From Streptococcus equinus (GTDB lineage: Bacteria; Bacillota; Bacilli; Lactobacillales; Streptococcaceae), in contig NZ_FNKE01000001.1 in assembly GCF_900101445.1 (NCBI RefSeq), forward strand, positions 372,001 through 436,000: a DNA stretch of 64,000 nucleotides, given 5' to 3'. A program made the translations under genes and the position numbers. The notes below the pieces were generated by a model, which was not told the DNA's origin, did no database searches, and was given only the letters and a program-made list of their open reading frames with translations. Positions within the stretch are counted from its first letter, which is position 1; each line of letters opens with the position of its first letter. Below, piece by piece: positions 55,766 through 64,000 of the stretch.

Positions 55766-55795
55766 CACTCAGCAGTTTTGCTGGGTGCTTTTCTT
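55766..55795 (+). terminator. Terminator of the second beta-glucosidase
   Basis: CACTCAGC / GCTGGGTG stem with a 6-nt loop and TTTTC tail; converges with the ABC exporter operon. Confidence 0.8.
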
Positions 55796-55796
55796 C

Positions 55797-56453
55797 TTAT
55801 AGTTGGGTGAATTGTTTTTTCTTGAGTTCAAAAACGACATCTGTTTCTTTAGCGACAGTCGTTTCATGTGTCACGATAATCACGGTTTTATTTTGCTGAT
55901 GAGCGATGTCTTTGAAGATATTGACAATGTCTTGGGTGGTTTCTTCGTCTAAGTTTCCCGTTGGTTCATCAGCGATAATGACATCATGATTGGTTGCTAG
56001 GGCTCGGACGATGGCAACACGCTGTTGTTGACCACCGGAAAGTTGAAGAACTGGCTTATCAATCATTTCTTTAGGAATGCCCACTAGCTCAAAAAGCTCA
56101 TCAATTTTAGCATTGTCAACGGGAGTATTTGTGATTTCTAGGGCTGTTTGGACATTTTGACGTGCAGTCATATAAGTCATTAAATTATAAGCTTGAAAGA
56201 TGGTTGAAACAGCGTTTTTACGGTAATTGGTCAAGCCAGTCTTATTAATATCTTTGTCATCTAAGTAAATATTACCTGCTTTTGGGCTATCTAAGCCAGC
56301 CAGCAAGGAAAGAAAGGTGGTCTTTCCACTTCCTGATTGCCCAAGAATGGCATAAATTTTTCCTCTTTCGAAGCTTAGATTGACATCTTTAAACAGATAA
56401 TCATCTGGATTATTAGTGTACCAATAGCCAATATTTTTTGTGTGTAAGGTCAT
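55797..56453 (-). CDS. MacB-like ABC exporter ATPase
   Basis: A 218-aa ATPase of the LolD/MacB class: Walker A GQSGSGKTT, Q-loop IFQAYNLM, signature LSGGQQQR, Walker B DVIIADEPTGNLD and VTHE. It pairs with the FtsX-type permease 13 bp upstream in the operon. Confidence 0.92.
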   Translation of the reverse strand: MTLHTKNIGYWYTNNPDDYLFKDVNLSFERGKIYAILGQSGSGKTTFLSLLAGLDSPKAGNIYLDDKDINKTGLTNYRKNAVSTIFQAYNLMTYMTARQNVQTALEITNTPVDNAKIDELFELVGIPKEMIDKPVLQLSGGQQQRVAIVRALATNHDVIIADEPTGNLDEETTQDIVNIFKDIAHQQNKTVIIVTHETTVAKETDVVFELKKKQFTQL

Positions 56454-56466
56454 ATGAGTGTCCTTT

Positions 56467-57990
56467 CTAATTTGATGATAAGATATCTTTTGGTTTCATG
56501 CGAATGATACCGATACTTGCTAAGATAGTTGAGATAAATGAGATGAGAAGGGCAATTCCACCGAGTTTAGCGACATCAGTTCCTGTTAGTTTGATGTCGA
56601 GATTATCGATTTCTTGTGTTGAAGTTGTTGCCATTGACATCATGTTACCAAAACCACCGCCGGATGGTTTGTCATTTTGGGGTTTTGAGTCATTTTGTTT
56701 ATTGTCATCATTAGAAGAGTTTGTCTCTTGACCAGGACCACCGCCATTAGGTCCTTGGTTTGTAGTTTGTTGTGTTTGAGTCGAAGATGACAGCAGTTGG
56801 TTACCGAGTGCATTTCCGACAAAATTTCCTGCAAATGATGCAATCACAAGAGAAACAATGGTTACCATGAATAGCTCTGTGAAGAATTGGCCGATGATTT
56901 TAAGGCGATTTTCACCCAAACTCATGAGAACTCCAATTTCGTAACGGCGTTCACGGATACTTAAAATAACAATTAAAGTTAGAATAACTGCACCAGCAAT
57001 AGCCACCAAAATAACAATATTTTGTGCAATTGATGAAATGTTATTAAGTGGTGAGAGCATTTGTTCATAGATTTCATCGCTTGATGTCACAGAGTAAGTG
57101 TCAGTGTCGATTTCTGATTTTATTTCTTTGACGAAACTGCTCATTTTTTCAGGATTTGAAAGGGTATAGACAGCTGAATCGAGTTTATCTGTTTCACCTT
57201 TCATGGTATTAGCTGTTGTCAGTGTTGTGTAAATGTTGTTTTGTGGGTTTGAAGCATTTGACATCATTTGTGCTGTCGTTGCTGTTGATGAATTGTCGTA
57301 GATACCAATGACAGTTAGGGTGTAGCTTGTCTCAGTGCTATCTATAGTGGTTGTTACTGTGAAAGTATCACCCACACTTAAATTGTTTTCGCTAGCTAAA
57401 TCTGAAGAGATAAGTGCGGAGTTGTCGGCAGTATCTGACGTGATGCCAACACCTTTTTTAATCTCATTTGTGCCTGAAGTGAAGTCGCTGACATTATCAG
57501 TTGTGTTAACACCAGTAATGGTAAAATCACCCGATGCCATCATGCCGCCGTGGTTTTCGGGTTGATTGTTGGCTGACGAAGTATCATCACTTGATTCTTC
57601 AGAAGATGACGAAGTAGAGATAGCAGAAATGCCGTCACCTGCGCTAGCCGTTGTTGTCGTTGTGAAAAGGTATGATGAGACACCGCTTTTTTCTGCGATT
57701 GATTTTGCTGTTGTAAGCTCAACAGAAGTAGTAGCTGTGGTGTTGCTACTTGAGTCAAAACTATTTTCGCTGTCAGGTTTAAAAGCCTTCATCATAGCTT
57801 CGCGGTTAACAGATAAAGTCACGGTTGCACCTGCTTGTTTTTTAGCTGATGTGACAGCAGAATCTGCCGCATTTTTAATGGTTAATCCAGCTAGGACAAA
57901 AATCAAAATCGCACTGGTCACCAAAACAAGTAGTCCCGTGCGTCCTTTTTTAGCTTTTGTCGCAAGCCAGGCTCGCTTAATAAAATTCAT
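56467..57990 (-). CDS. MacB-like ABC permease (FtsX domain)
   Basis: A 507-aa protein with an N-terminal helix (GLLVLVTSAILIFVLAGLTI), a large extracellular MacB-type periplasmic-core domain (residues about 35-310) and three C-terminal helices (NIVILVAIAGAVILTLIVI, FMVTIVSLVIASFAGNFVG, LGGIALLISFISTILASIGI). The loop between the last helices is unusually long and Gln/Asn/Gly/Pro-rich (TQTQQTTNQGPNGGGPGQ). A role in peptide or antimicrobial export is likely but the substrate is unknown. Confidence 0.88.
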   Translation of the reverse strand: MNFIKRAWLATKAKKGRTGLLVLVTSAILIFVLAGLTIKNAADSAVTSAKKQAGATVTLSVNREAMMKAFKPDSENSFDSSSNTTATTSVELTTAKSIAEKSGVSSYLFTTTTTASAGDGISAISTSSSSEESSDDTSSANNQPENHGGMMASGDFTITGVNTTDNVSDFTSGTNEIKKGVGITSDTADNSALISSDLASENNLSVGDTFTVTTTIDSTETSYTLTVIGIYDNSSTATTAQMMSNASNPQNNIYTTLTTANTMKGETDKLDSAVYTLSNPEKMSSFVKEIKSEIDTDTYSVTSSDEIYEQMLSPLNNISSIAQNIVILVAIAGAVILTLIVILSIRERRYEIGVLMSLGENRLKIIGQFFTELFMVTIVSLVIASFAGNFVGNALGNQLLSSSTQTQQTTNQGPNGGGPGQETNSSNDDNKQNDSKPQNDKPSGGGFGNMMSMATTSTQEIDNLDIKLTGTDVAKLGGIALLISFISTILASIGIIRMKPKDILSSN

Positions 57991-58149
57991 GTCAATAACT
58001 CCTTTGCAATCGTATTACAAAAAAGTCTAGGGGATTAAACTTAAGTCAAACTGAAAGAAAACTGAAACAAAACTTAAAAATTATGAAAATGCTACCACTA
58101 AATGTTGTCCGTAAAAACCGAACGATACAAAAATATGAAATAAAAATAA

Positions 58150-58178
58150 TTGACATAAAACGAATGAAGTTGTAAAAT
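58150..58178 (+). promoter_or_regulatory. guaC promoter
   Basis: TTGACA, 17 bp, TAAAAT. The predicted start near 58185 gives a leader of about 190 nt. Confidence 0.8.
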
Positions 58179-58184
58179 GATAAT

Positions 58185-58376
58185 GGAAGGGTAAGGTTTT
58201 ACCTAGCGATGCTCTGTTGTGTTAAGGCACAGTGGAGTTATAGGAAGGTCATTTTTTAATGAAAGAGTCGATGTGTTTTTGAGCTACTCTGACAGAGAAA
58301 AGGTGACCTTTTTAGATTGTCCTTTGACCTCGTCTGAGTGTTTGTTTGCTGACACAAAGACCACGGAGAAATTGAT
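58185..58376 (+). promoter_or_regulatory. Structured untranslated leader of guaC, class unknown
   Basis: Visible helices: GGTAA/TTACC at the 5' end; CTGTTGTG with CACAGTGG; and AAGGTCA (58243-58249) with TGACCTTTTTAG (near 58303), a terminator-like closing stem around an inner AGAGT/ACTCT hairpin. It does not fit the purine riboswitch fold seen upstream of xpt. A transcription-attenuation leader is plausible. The upstream stretch 57991-58149 is AT-rich with nothing recognised. Confidence 0.5.
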
Positions 58377-59360
58377 ATGTATAACGAAATGCCTGTCTTT
58401 GATTATGAAGATATTCAACTCATTCCTAACAAATGTATCATTAAAAGCCGTTCAGAAGCTGATACGCATGTGACACTTGGTGATTATACTTTTAAATTGC
58501 CAGTTGTTCCTGCCAACATGCAGACGATTATCGATGAAGATATCGCTGAAAAGCTTGCTAAAAATGGTTACTTTTACATTATGCATCGTTTTGATGAGGC
58601 TTCTCGTAAACCTTTTGTCAAACGTATGCATGACCAAGGCTTGATTGCTTCAATCTCAGTAGGTGTTAAAGATTATGAGTACGACTTTGTCTCAAGCTTA
58701 AAAGATGATGCGCCAGAATTCATTACCATTGATATCGCTCATGGACATTCTAATAGTGTCATTGAGATGATTAAGCACATTAAAAAAGAATTGCCAGATA
58801 CTTTTGTTATCGCTGGTAATGTTGGAACACCTGAGGCTGTACGTGAGTTGGAAAATGCTGGTGCTGATGCCACAAAAGTTGGGATTGGTCCTGGTAAAGT
58901 TTGTATCACAAAAGTGAAAACTGGTTTTGGAACAGGCGGTTGGCAATTAGCAGCACTGCGTTGGTGCGCAAAAGCAGCTCGTAAACCAATTATCGCTGAT
59001 GGCGGTATTCGTACTCACGGTGACATTGCCAAATCTATTCGATTTGGTGCGACAATGGTCATGATTGGTTCTCTCTTTGCTGGACATTTAGAAAGCCCAG
59101 GAAAATTGGTAGAAGTAGATGGAAAACAGTATAAAGAATACTACGGTTCAGCTTCTGAGTACCAAAAAGGAGAACACAAAAACGTTGAAGGTAAGAAAAT
59201 CTTACTCCCTGTCAAAGGACATTTAAAAGACACACTTGTTGAAATGCAAGAGGATCTTCAAAGCTCAATTTCATATGCTGGTGGTCGTGATTTGCATGCC
59301 TTGACACGTGTTGATTATGTTATCGTTAAAAATTCAATCTGGAACGGTGATTCAATTTAG
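58377..59360 (+). CDS. guaC: GMP reductase
   Basis: A 327-aa enzyme deaminating GMP to IMP. The IMPDH/GMPR barrel shows [19 protein letters not shown], the active Cys in [37 protein letters not shown] and [24 protein letters not shown] precedes the ATG. Confidence 0.96.
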   Translation: MYNEMPVFDYEDIQLIPNKCIIKSRSEADTHVTLGDYTFKLPVVPANMQTIIDEDIAEKLAKNGYFYIMHRFDEASRKPFVKRMHDQGLIASISVGVKDYEYDFVSSLKDDAPEFITIDIAHGHSNSVIEMIKHIKKELPDTFVIAGNVGTPEAVRELENAGADATKVGIGPGKVCITKVKTGFGTGGWQLAALRWCAKAARKPIIADGGIRTHGDIAKSIRFGATMVMIGSLFAGHLESPGKLVEVDGKQYKEYYGSASEYQKGEHKNVEGKKILLPVKGHLKDTLVEMQEDLQSSISYAGGRDLHALTRVDYVIVKNSIWNGDSI

Positions 59361-59421
59361 AACAGGAAAGTTGTCATTATTTTCAGAATATTACTTCTTT
59401 AATAATAGGACCAATGTCATC

Positions 59422-59449
59422 TTGAAATCCAAGTTTAAAATGATACAAT
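59422..59449 (+). promoter_or_regulatory. xpt-pbuX promoter
   Basis: TTGAAA, 16 bp, TACAAT with an extended TG-A before the -10. It lies 38 bp upstream of the riboswitch. Confidence 0.7.
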
Positions 59450-59486
59450 AGTTCTATCATTAATGTGATGGTTAAAATTCAATATT

Positions 59487-59549
59487 ACTTATTTATGCTA
59501 CGAATAGGCGTAGCGTTTCTACAAGACACCGTAATGTCTAACAATAAGT
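59487..59549 (+). promoter_or_regulatory. Guanine (purine) riboswitch aptamer
   Basis: P1 ACTTATT / AATAAGT; P2 GCTACG / CGTAGC with loop AATAGG; J2/3 with the hallmark GTTTCTAC; P3 AGACA / TGTCT with loop CCGTAA. The junction base before the 3' P1 strand is C, the specificity base of guanine sensors. It controls xpt-pbuX with the terminator at 59615. Confidence 0.9.
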
Positions 59550-59614
59550 CAATTCTCAGTTGCTGTCTGAGAAAACATTTTTGCATACCTGTAAAAATGT
59601 GACCGAGTTTTGCA

Positions 59615-59648
59615 AGAGGTGTTTACAATTTGTAAACACCTCTTTTTA
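59615..59648 (+). terminator. Riboswitch expression-platform terminator
   Basis: AGAGGTGTTTACA / TGTAAACACCTCT, 13-bp stem with a 4-nt loop and T5. Ligand-bound aptamer should favour this terminator; the intervening sequence (59550-59614) holds the likely antiterminator partners. Confidence 0.87.
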
Positions 59649-59743
59649 TACAATCTGTCTTTGTTTAATGACGCTTGAAAAGTTTCATAGTAAGTTGTTT
59701 GTTTTAACAATCCGATTTTAAAAATTTTTCAAAAGGAGAATCC

Positions 59744-60325
59744 ATGAAATTATTGGAAGATCGCATCTTAAAAGATGGTAATGTTTTGGGTGAGGATATC
59801 TTGAAAGTAGATAGTTTCCTTACTCATCAAGTTGACTATGAACTCATGCAAGAAATTGGTAAAGTTCTTGCAGAAGCTTATAAAGACGCTGGTATCACAA
59901 AAGTGGTTACAATTGAAGCATCTGGAATTGCACCAGCTTTATATACGGCACAAGCCATGAACGTTCCAATGATTTTCGCTAAAAAAGCTAAAAATATCAC
60001 AATGACAGAAGGTATTTTAACAGCAGAAGTTTATTCATTTACTAAGCGCGTGACAAGCACAGTATCAATCGCAAGTAAATTCTTGTCAGAAGATGACACT
60101 GTTCTTATCGTTGATGATTTCTTGGCAAATGGACAAGCTGCTAAAGGACTTCTTGAAATTATTGGTCAAGCAGGTGCTAAAGTTGCTGGTATCGGTATTG
60201 TCATTGAAAAATCTTTCCAAACAGGTCGTAAATTACTTGAAGAAACAGGCGTTCCTGTGACATCTCTAGCTCGAATCAAAGAATTTAAAGATGGACAAGT
60301 TGTCTTTACGGAGGCTGATGCATAA
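59744..60325 (+). CDS. xpt: Xanthine phosphoribosyltransferase
   Basis: A 193-aa salvage enzyme making XMP from xanthine. The PRPP motif is [39 protein letters not shown] follows. AAAGGAG precedes the ATG. It forms an operon with pbuX under guanine control. Confidence 0.96.
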   Translation: MKLLEDRILKDGNVLGEDILKVDSFLTHQVDYELMQEIGKVLAEAYKDAGITKVVTIEASGIAPALYTAQAMNVPMIFAKKAKNITMTEGILTAEVYSFTKRVTSTVSIASKFLSEDDTVLIVDDFLANGQAAKGLLEIIGQAGAKVAGIGIVIEKSFQTGRKLLEETGVPVTSLARIKEFKDGQVVFTEADA

Positions 60326-60326
60326 G

Positions 60327-61595
60327 ATGGAAATGAATGAACAAAAACACTCACAAGCCGCTATCCTAGGTTTGCAACACTTGCTTGCTATGTATGCAGG
60401 ATCAATCTTGGTTCCTATCATGATTGCCAGCGCCCTCAACTATTCAGCTGAACAATTGACTTACCTCATTTCAACTGATATTTTCATGTGTGGGGTTGCT
60501 ACGTTCTTGCAATTGCAGTTGCGTAAGCACTTTGGTGTAGGACTTCCAGTTGTTCTTGGTTGTGCCTTCCAATCTGTTGCACCGTTATCAATCATCGGGG
60601 CGAAACAAGGTTCTGGTTACATGTTTGGTGCCTTGATTGTTTCTGGTATTTATGTGATTTTGATTTCTGGCATTTTCTCAAAAATTGCTGATTTCTTCCC
60701 ACCAGTTGTTACTGGTTCTGTCATTACAACTATTGGTTTGACTTTGATTCCAGTTGCTATCGGTAATATGGGTGATAACTCTGACAAACCAACAGCTCAA
60801 TCATTGATTTTGGCTCTTGTGACCATTGCGATTGTTCTTGCAGTTAATATTTTTGCTAAAGGTTTCATTAAATCAATTGCCATTTTGATTGGTTTGATTG
60901 GCGGAACGATTGTGGCCGCCTTTATGGGCTTGGTTGATACATCAGTAGTAGCTAACGCACCGCTTGTTCACATTCCACAACCATTCTACTTTGGCGCACC
61001 AAAATTTGAAATCACATCAATCATTATGATGTGTATTATCGCAACAGTTTCTATGGTTGAATCAACTGGTGTTTACCTTGCGTTGTCAGATTTGACTGGT
61101 GAAAAATTAGACAGCAAACGTCTTCGTAACGGTTACCGTGCAGAAGGTGCCGCTGTTCTTCTTGGTGGTATTTTCAATACTTTCCCATACACTGGATTCT
61201 CACAAAACGTTGGTTTGGTTCGTATTTCAGGAATCAAAACACGTCGTCCAATTTACTATACAGCCTTGTTCCTTGTGATTCTTGGGCTTCTTCCAAAATT
61301 CGGTGCAATGGCACAAATGATTCCAAGTCCAGTTCTTGGTGGTGCTATGATTGTTCTCTTTGGTATGGTTGCTCTTCAAGGGATTCAAATGCTAAATCAA
61401 GTTGATTTCCAAAATAACGAATACAACTTTATCATTGCTGCGGTTTCAATCGCTTGTGGAGTTGGTTTTAACGGAACAAATCTCTTTGTTAGCCTTCCAA
61501 ATACAGTTCAAATGTTCTTAACAAATGGTATTGTTATTGCTGCATTATTTGCTGTTGTTCTTAATTTGATTTTAAACGGAAAACCAAAAAAATAA
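60327..61595 (+). CDS. pbuX: Xanthine permease (NCS2 family)
   Basis: About 422 aa, 12-14 helices; GLQHLLAMYAGSILVPIMIA, VVLGCAFQSVAPLSIIG and NTFPYTGFSQNVGLVRISGI are NCS2 signatures. The start is placed at the ATG 1 nt after the xpt stop. ATGs at 60318 and 60333 are alternatives; GGAGG lies at 60310-60314. Confidence 0.93.
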   Translation: MEMNEQKHSQAAILGLQHLLAMYAGSILVPIMIASALNYSAEQLTYLISTDIFMCGVATFLQLQLRKHFGVGLPVVLGCAFQSVAPLSIIGAKQGSGYMFGALIVSGIYVILISGIFSKIADFFPPVVTGSVITTIGLTLIPVAIGNMGDNSDKPTAQSLILALVTIAIVLAVNIFAKGFIKSIAILIGLIGGTIVAAFMGLVDTSVVANAPLVHIPQPFYFGAPKFEITSIIMMCIIATVSMVESTGVYLALSDLTGEKLDSKRLRNGYRAEGAAVLLGGIFNTFPYTGFSQNVGLVRISGIKTRRPIYYTALFLVILGLLPKFGAMAQMIPSPVLGGAMIVLFGMVALQGIQMLNQVDFQNNEYNFIIAAVSIACGVGFNGTNLFVSLPNTVQMFLTNGIVIAALFAVVLNLILNGKPKK

Positions 61596-61611
61596 GCGTT
61601 TAGACATAAAT

Positions 61612-61646
61612 AAACACATTTAGGATTTTTCCTAGATGTGTTTTTC
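61612..61646. terminator. Terminator between pbuX and the apbE-like gene
   Basis: AACACATTTAGG / CCTAGATGTGTT, 12-bp stem (one mismatch) with T5 on the plus side and an A-rich flank on the other. Confidence 0.8.
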
Positions 61647-61648
61647 TT

Positions 61649-62584
61649 TTATCTTAGAAGTTGAAAGTGGGAGCGCAAGCCATTTGTCAAAGCTAAACGA
61701 TTATCTTTAGTGATGAGAATGCCTTCTATATGCGGAGTGGCTTGAATAGTTGCCAGAGCTTGCATGACAGGAAGTCCAAAGAGTCGTGTCGTCCAGATTT
61801 CGCAATCAACAGACAGGTCAGAAACGATGGTAAGGCTTGTCATTTCGGTCTCGATAGGATAGCCAGTTTCTTGGTCAAAAATATGGTGATATTCTTTATT
61901 TCCAACTTTTAGGCGACGTTCATAGATTCCTGATGTAACGACCGATTGATTTTTGACAGCAAGAACACCAATATTATTGCCTCTAGGTAGCTGTGGATTT
62001 TGGATACCGATTCGCCAGCTGCCGTTATCGTTTCTTGGATTATCGCCGTAAACAAGGACATTTCCACCAAGGTTAATCATGGCAGAAGTGACCTTTTCGG
62101 ATTTTAAATAATCCATGATTTTATCAGCAATATAACCTTTAGCAAGAGCACCAAGGTCGATTTTCATGCCTTTTTGGCTTAGAAAGACACTTTGTTTAGT
62201 CTCATCTAAAATAATATTTTCTGGTTTAGATAAGGCTAGCGCTTTTTGGATTTTTTGAGGACCAGGAACCCTAGCATCGTCAAAACCAATGCGCCAGCTT
62301 TGCACCAAAGGACCAATAGCGATGTTGAGGTTGCTAGGATTTGCTAAGCTATGCTTTTTGCCAATCGCAATTAAATCAAATAAATCTGGGTGAACAGTGA
62401 CAGGAGTGATGCTAGAGTTATCATTAATGACCATGAGTTCAGAGTCAGTATCATTGGCACTGAAGCGATTCTTGTAAAGTTCTAGCAGACGACAAACTTC
62501 TGCGATGTGTTCCTTTGGGGAGTCAGAATCTATTAAGATGTCGATAGTAGTTCCCATCATCTGAATACTATGGCTAAGTTGCAT
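61649..62584 (-). CDS. apbE: FAD:protein FMN transferase (ApbE family)
   Basis: A 311-aa protein. SIQMMGTTIDILID, IDLGALAKGYIADKIMD and NLGGNVLVYGDN are ApbE hallmarks. There is no signal peptide or lipobox, unlike exported ApbE, so it may act in the cytosol. AGGAGG lies upstream on the minus strand. No flavoprotein target gene is near. Confidence 0.88.
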   Translation of the reverse strand: MQLSHSIQMMGTTIDILIDSDSPKEHIAEVCRLLELYKNRFSANDTDSELMVINDNSSITPVTVHPDLFDLIAIGKKHSLANPSNLNIAIGPLVQSWRIGFDDARVPGPQKIQKALALSKPENIILDETKQSVFLSQKGMKIDLGALAKGYIADKIMDYLKSEKVTSAMINLGGNVLVYGDNPRNDNGSWRIGIQNPQLPRGNNIGVLAVKNQSVVTSGIYERRLKVGNKEYHHIFDQETGYPIETEMTSLTIVSDLSVDCEIWTTRLFGLPVMQALATIQATPHIEGILITKDNRLALTNGLRSHFQLLR

Positions 62585-62661
62585 GCTTTTCCTCCTGAAA
62601 GTTTCTTAGTTTTAGCATAATGTTTTCTGGTCAAAAAAGCAATTTTTAGGTCAGCAAAAAA

Positions 62662-62683
62662 GCTTGAGACAATCGCCTCAAGC
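62662..62683 (-). terminator. Terminator of the 4-OT gene
   Basis: GCTTGAG / CTCAAGC, 7-bp stem; on the minus strand followed by TTTTTTG. Confidence 0.82.
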
Positions 62684-62700
62684 TCAGTAGCTATGAAAAA

Positions 62701-62886
62701 TTAGTTTTTCTTTTTCATTTCGCCATGTGGGTAGTAAGTACCTTCTGGCATGTCATTGATGAAAACGTGGATTGCTTCTTTTGGAGCTTTTGCGATACGT
62801 GAAACAACTTCAGTTACTTCGCGAGCAAGCTCAACTTTTTGTTCTTGAGTACGACCTTCGAATAAATCGATTTTTACGAATGGCAT
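62701..62886 (-). CDS. 4-oxalocrotonate tautomerase family protein
   Basis: A 61-aa tautomerase subunit; after Met removal Pro1 is the catalytic base (MPFVKIDLFEGR), with Arg11 present. The C-terminus PEGTYYPHGEMKKKN is typical of streptococcal members. It is usually found next to tdk. The physiological substrate is unknown. Confidence 0.92.
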   Translation of the reverse strand: MPFVKIDLFEGRTQEQKVELAREVTEVVSRIAKAPKEAIHVFINDMPEGTYYPHGEMKKKN

Positions 62887-62981
62887 AAGAATCTCCTTTA
62901 AAATAAATTAACACTACAATTTTAGCATATTTAGCAGTAAAATTCAGTGTTTATCGGGAAAATAAGGAATGTTTTTTTATT

Positions 62982-63191
62982 CTATTTAAAAAGTTTTAAA
63001 ATATCAGATAAGCCAAATGTTGTTTTATGATAAACCTTATTGTAAGCTGCCTTTTTAGGATTTTTAATCCAACCTGAGCCTTTCTTCCCATATCCTGGAA
63101 TGATAGCTTTTTTAGCTTGTCTTTTCCATTTAGCAGTAGTACGAGCTTTCAAACTCTTTTTTAAACTTGGTTTTCTAAATCCAACTTTCAT
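62982..63191 (-). CDS. Small basic hypothetical protein, 69 aa
   Basis: MKVGFRKPSLKKSLKARTTA followed by KAIIPGYGKKGSGWIKNPKK: over a quarter Lys/Arg, no hydrophobic helix. AAAGAGG-type site before the ATG. Similar short proteins (KNPKKAAYNKVYHKTTFG motif) occur widely in Lactobacillales, often near mobile elements. It may bind nucleic acid, but this is only composition-based. Confidence 0.7.
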   Translation of the reverse strand: MKVGFRKPSLKKSLKARTTAKWKRQAKKAIIPGYGKKGSGWIKNPKKAAYNKVYHKTTFGLSDILKLFK

Positions 63192-63645
63192 AGTTTAACC
63201 TCTTTGTATTAAAAATTAGCATTTTCTCCTATAAGATACTTCAATCTTTTTGCTTCGTCAATATGGTTTTCGGGTGCTTGATTGGAGAATTTCCTTTTTG
63301 GACAATACATTTCTGTAACAGAATCGTGATTCTTTTAATAAAGTGTCATCAAATTTACATGACTTGCTGTGTTATAATTTTTAGTAAGCATTAACAACTT
63401 AACAGCACAAGGAGTGACGTTTTGGTCGCTCTTTAGTGCGTTGATTTGTTATTTAATAGTGTTGGTTACCGATATCACATTAAGTGATGAAAGCTAGAGC
63501 AGTTTTTGCCTCTAGCTTTTTTTAATCGGTCAAATGCCAAGAACGGTGGGGAGAGGACGGCTTTGGCTGGCTAAATTGCTTGTTCTTCTTGTTTATCCAT
63601 GAGCGATTTTATGGTAGAATAGTAGAATATTAGTAGAAGGTAGGA
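63192..63645. other. Intergenic region before tdk
   Basis: About 454 bp. The first 170 bp show nothing recognisable. An extended -10 promoter at 63373 then drives the structured RNA described separately, and 63525-63645 is a plain leader with the tdk ribosome site (AGGTAGGA). Confidence 0.5.
63385..63523 (+). ncRNA. Structured RNA upstream of tdk, class unknown
   Basis: TG-T-TATAAT (63370-63378) predicts a start near 63385. The RNA shows nested helices TTAA.AAC/GTT..TTAA, GCAC/GTGC and GAGTGAC/GTCGCTC, then ATCAC/GTGAT, then a terminator (AAAGCTAGAG / CTCTAGCTTT plus T5, 63490-63523). It ends 120 bp before tdk, so it may be a free-standing small RNA or an attenuating leader. I do not recognise a known riboswitch core. 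Confidence 0.55.
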
Positions 63646-64000
63646 ATGTCACTTTTGGCTCAACTCTATTATAAATATGGAACCATGAATTCTGGTAAGA
63701 CCATTGAAATTTTAAAAGTAGCCCATAACTATGAAGAACAAGGAAAACCTGTTGTCATCATGACTTCAGCACTTGATACTCGTGATGGTTATGGTATTGT
63801 TTCTAGTCGTATTGGTATGCGCCGTGAAGCTATTGCAATTACTAATGAGATGGATGTTTTTGCTTACGTCAAAGCTCTTCCAGAAAAACCTTATTGTGTT
63901 CTTATTGATGAATGTCAGTTTTTAACGAAAAAGCATGTCTACGAATTAGCTCGTGTGGTTGATGAACTAGAAGTCCCTGTGATGGCTTTTGGGTTAAAAA
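63646..64000 (+). CDS. tdk: Thymidine kinase (3' end beyond window)
   Basis: The first 118 codons are visible. [20 protein letters not shown] holds the P-loop, [19 protein letters not shown] is the lasso precursor region and VLIDECQFL carries the Walker B Asp and catalytic Glu. It phosphorylates thymidine for salvage. prfA would normally follow in streptococci. Confidence 0.93.
   Translation, partial: MSLLAQLYYKYGTMNSGKTIEILKVAHNYEEQGKPVVIMTSALDTRDGYGIVSSRIGMRREAIAITNEMDVFAYVKALPEKPYCVLIDECQFLTKKHVYELARVVDELEVPVMAFGLK

Overview
The window is low-GC Firmicute DNA whose gene content and order (dnaE-pfkA-pyk-signal peptidase-like gene-glmS; prs-cysteine desulfurase-DUF1831; rex; radC; relQ-nadK-rluA family-pta; guaC; guanine riboswitch-xpt-pbuX; 4-OT/tdk) point to Streptococcus. 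The Streptococcus bovis/equinus complex (S. equinus, S. gallolyticus, S. lutetiensis, S. infantarius) is the best guess, but species cannot be settled by reading. The left 23.3 kb is the late part of a siphovirus-type prophage. The remaining 40 kb is ordinary chromosomal backbone.

Prophage (1-23287). The order is: an AT-rich accessory membrane gene with a tiny opposite-strand gene behind it (1-640); head genes (portal, ClpP-type protease, HK97 major capsid, connector and closure proteins, 954-5173); tail genes (tail terminator, major tail protein, a gpG/gpGT chaperone pair with a programmed -1 frameshift, a 1498-residue tape measure protein, Dit, hub, two Ig-like/fibre proteins and a DUF859 protein, 5170-20204); and a lysis block (DUF1366-like, small CD1375-like, membrane/coiled-coil protein, LLH-type holin, peptidoglycan amidohydrolase, 20217-22258). 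Terminase, replication, lysogeny and integrase genes lie left of the window. After the lysin come two RNA genes and no proteins: a small RNA of about 115 nt and a very large structured RNA of about 600 nt closed by a 27-bp helix between its ends. I read the large one as a ROOL-like giant phage RNA. The prophage ends at a copy of the 3' end of ssrA (tmRNA), followed by an ssrA-type terminator, so this is an attR junction.

Chromosome (23290-64000). A streptococcal intergenic repeat is followed by a YtrA-type GntR/ABC operon (minus strand), then dnaE, pfkA and pyk. Next come a signal-peptidase-like protein lacking both catalytic residues, glmS with NagR-type operator boxes, a zinc-ribbon YjdM protein, a polar amino-acid ABC transporter with a CodY-like box, a CDF metal exporter, an AGCS alanine/sodium symporter, two GH1 6-phospho-beta-glucosidases, an AI-2E family permease, radC, rex, the DUF1831/cysteine desulfurase/prs operon, a CYTH protein, relQ-nadK-rluA-pta, an SDR, a PAS-like protein, a HAD phosphatase, a MacB-like ABC exporter, guaC with a long structured leader, xpt-pbuX under a guanine riboswitch, an ApbE protein, a 4-OT tautomerase, a small basic protein, and the start of tdk behind an unclassified structured RNA.

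The strongest candidate for something little described is the prophage RNA pair between the lysin and attR (22307-23097). Second are the dead signal peptidase paralogue and the two unclassified leader RNAs at guaC and tdk. All calls come from reading the sequence; no search or folding program was run.
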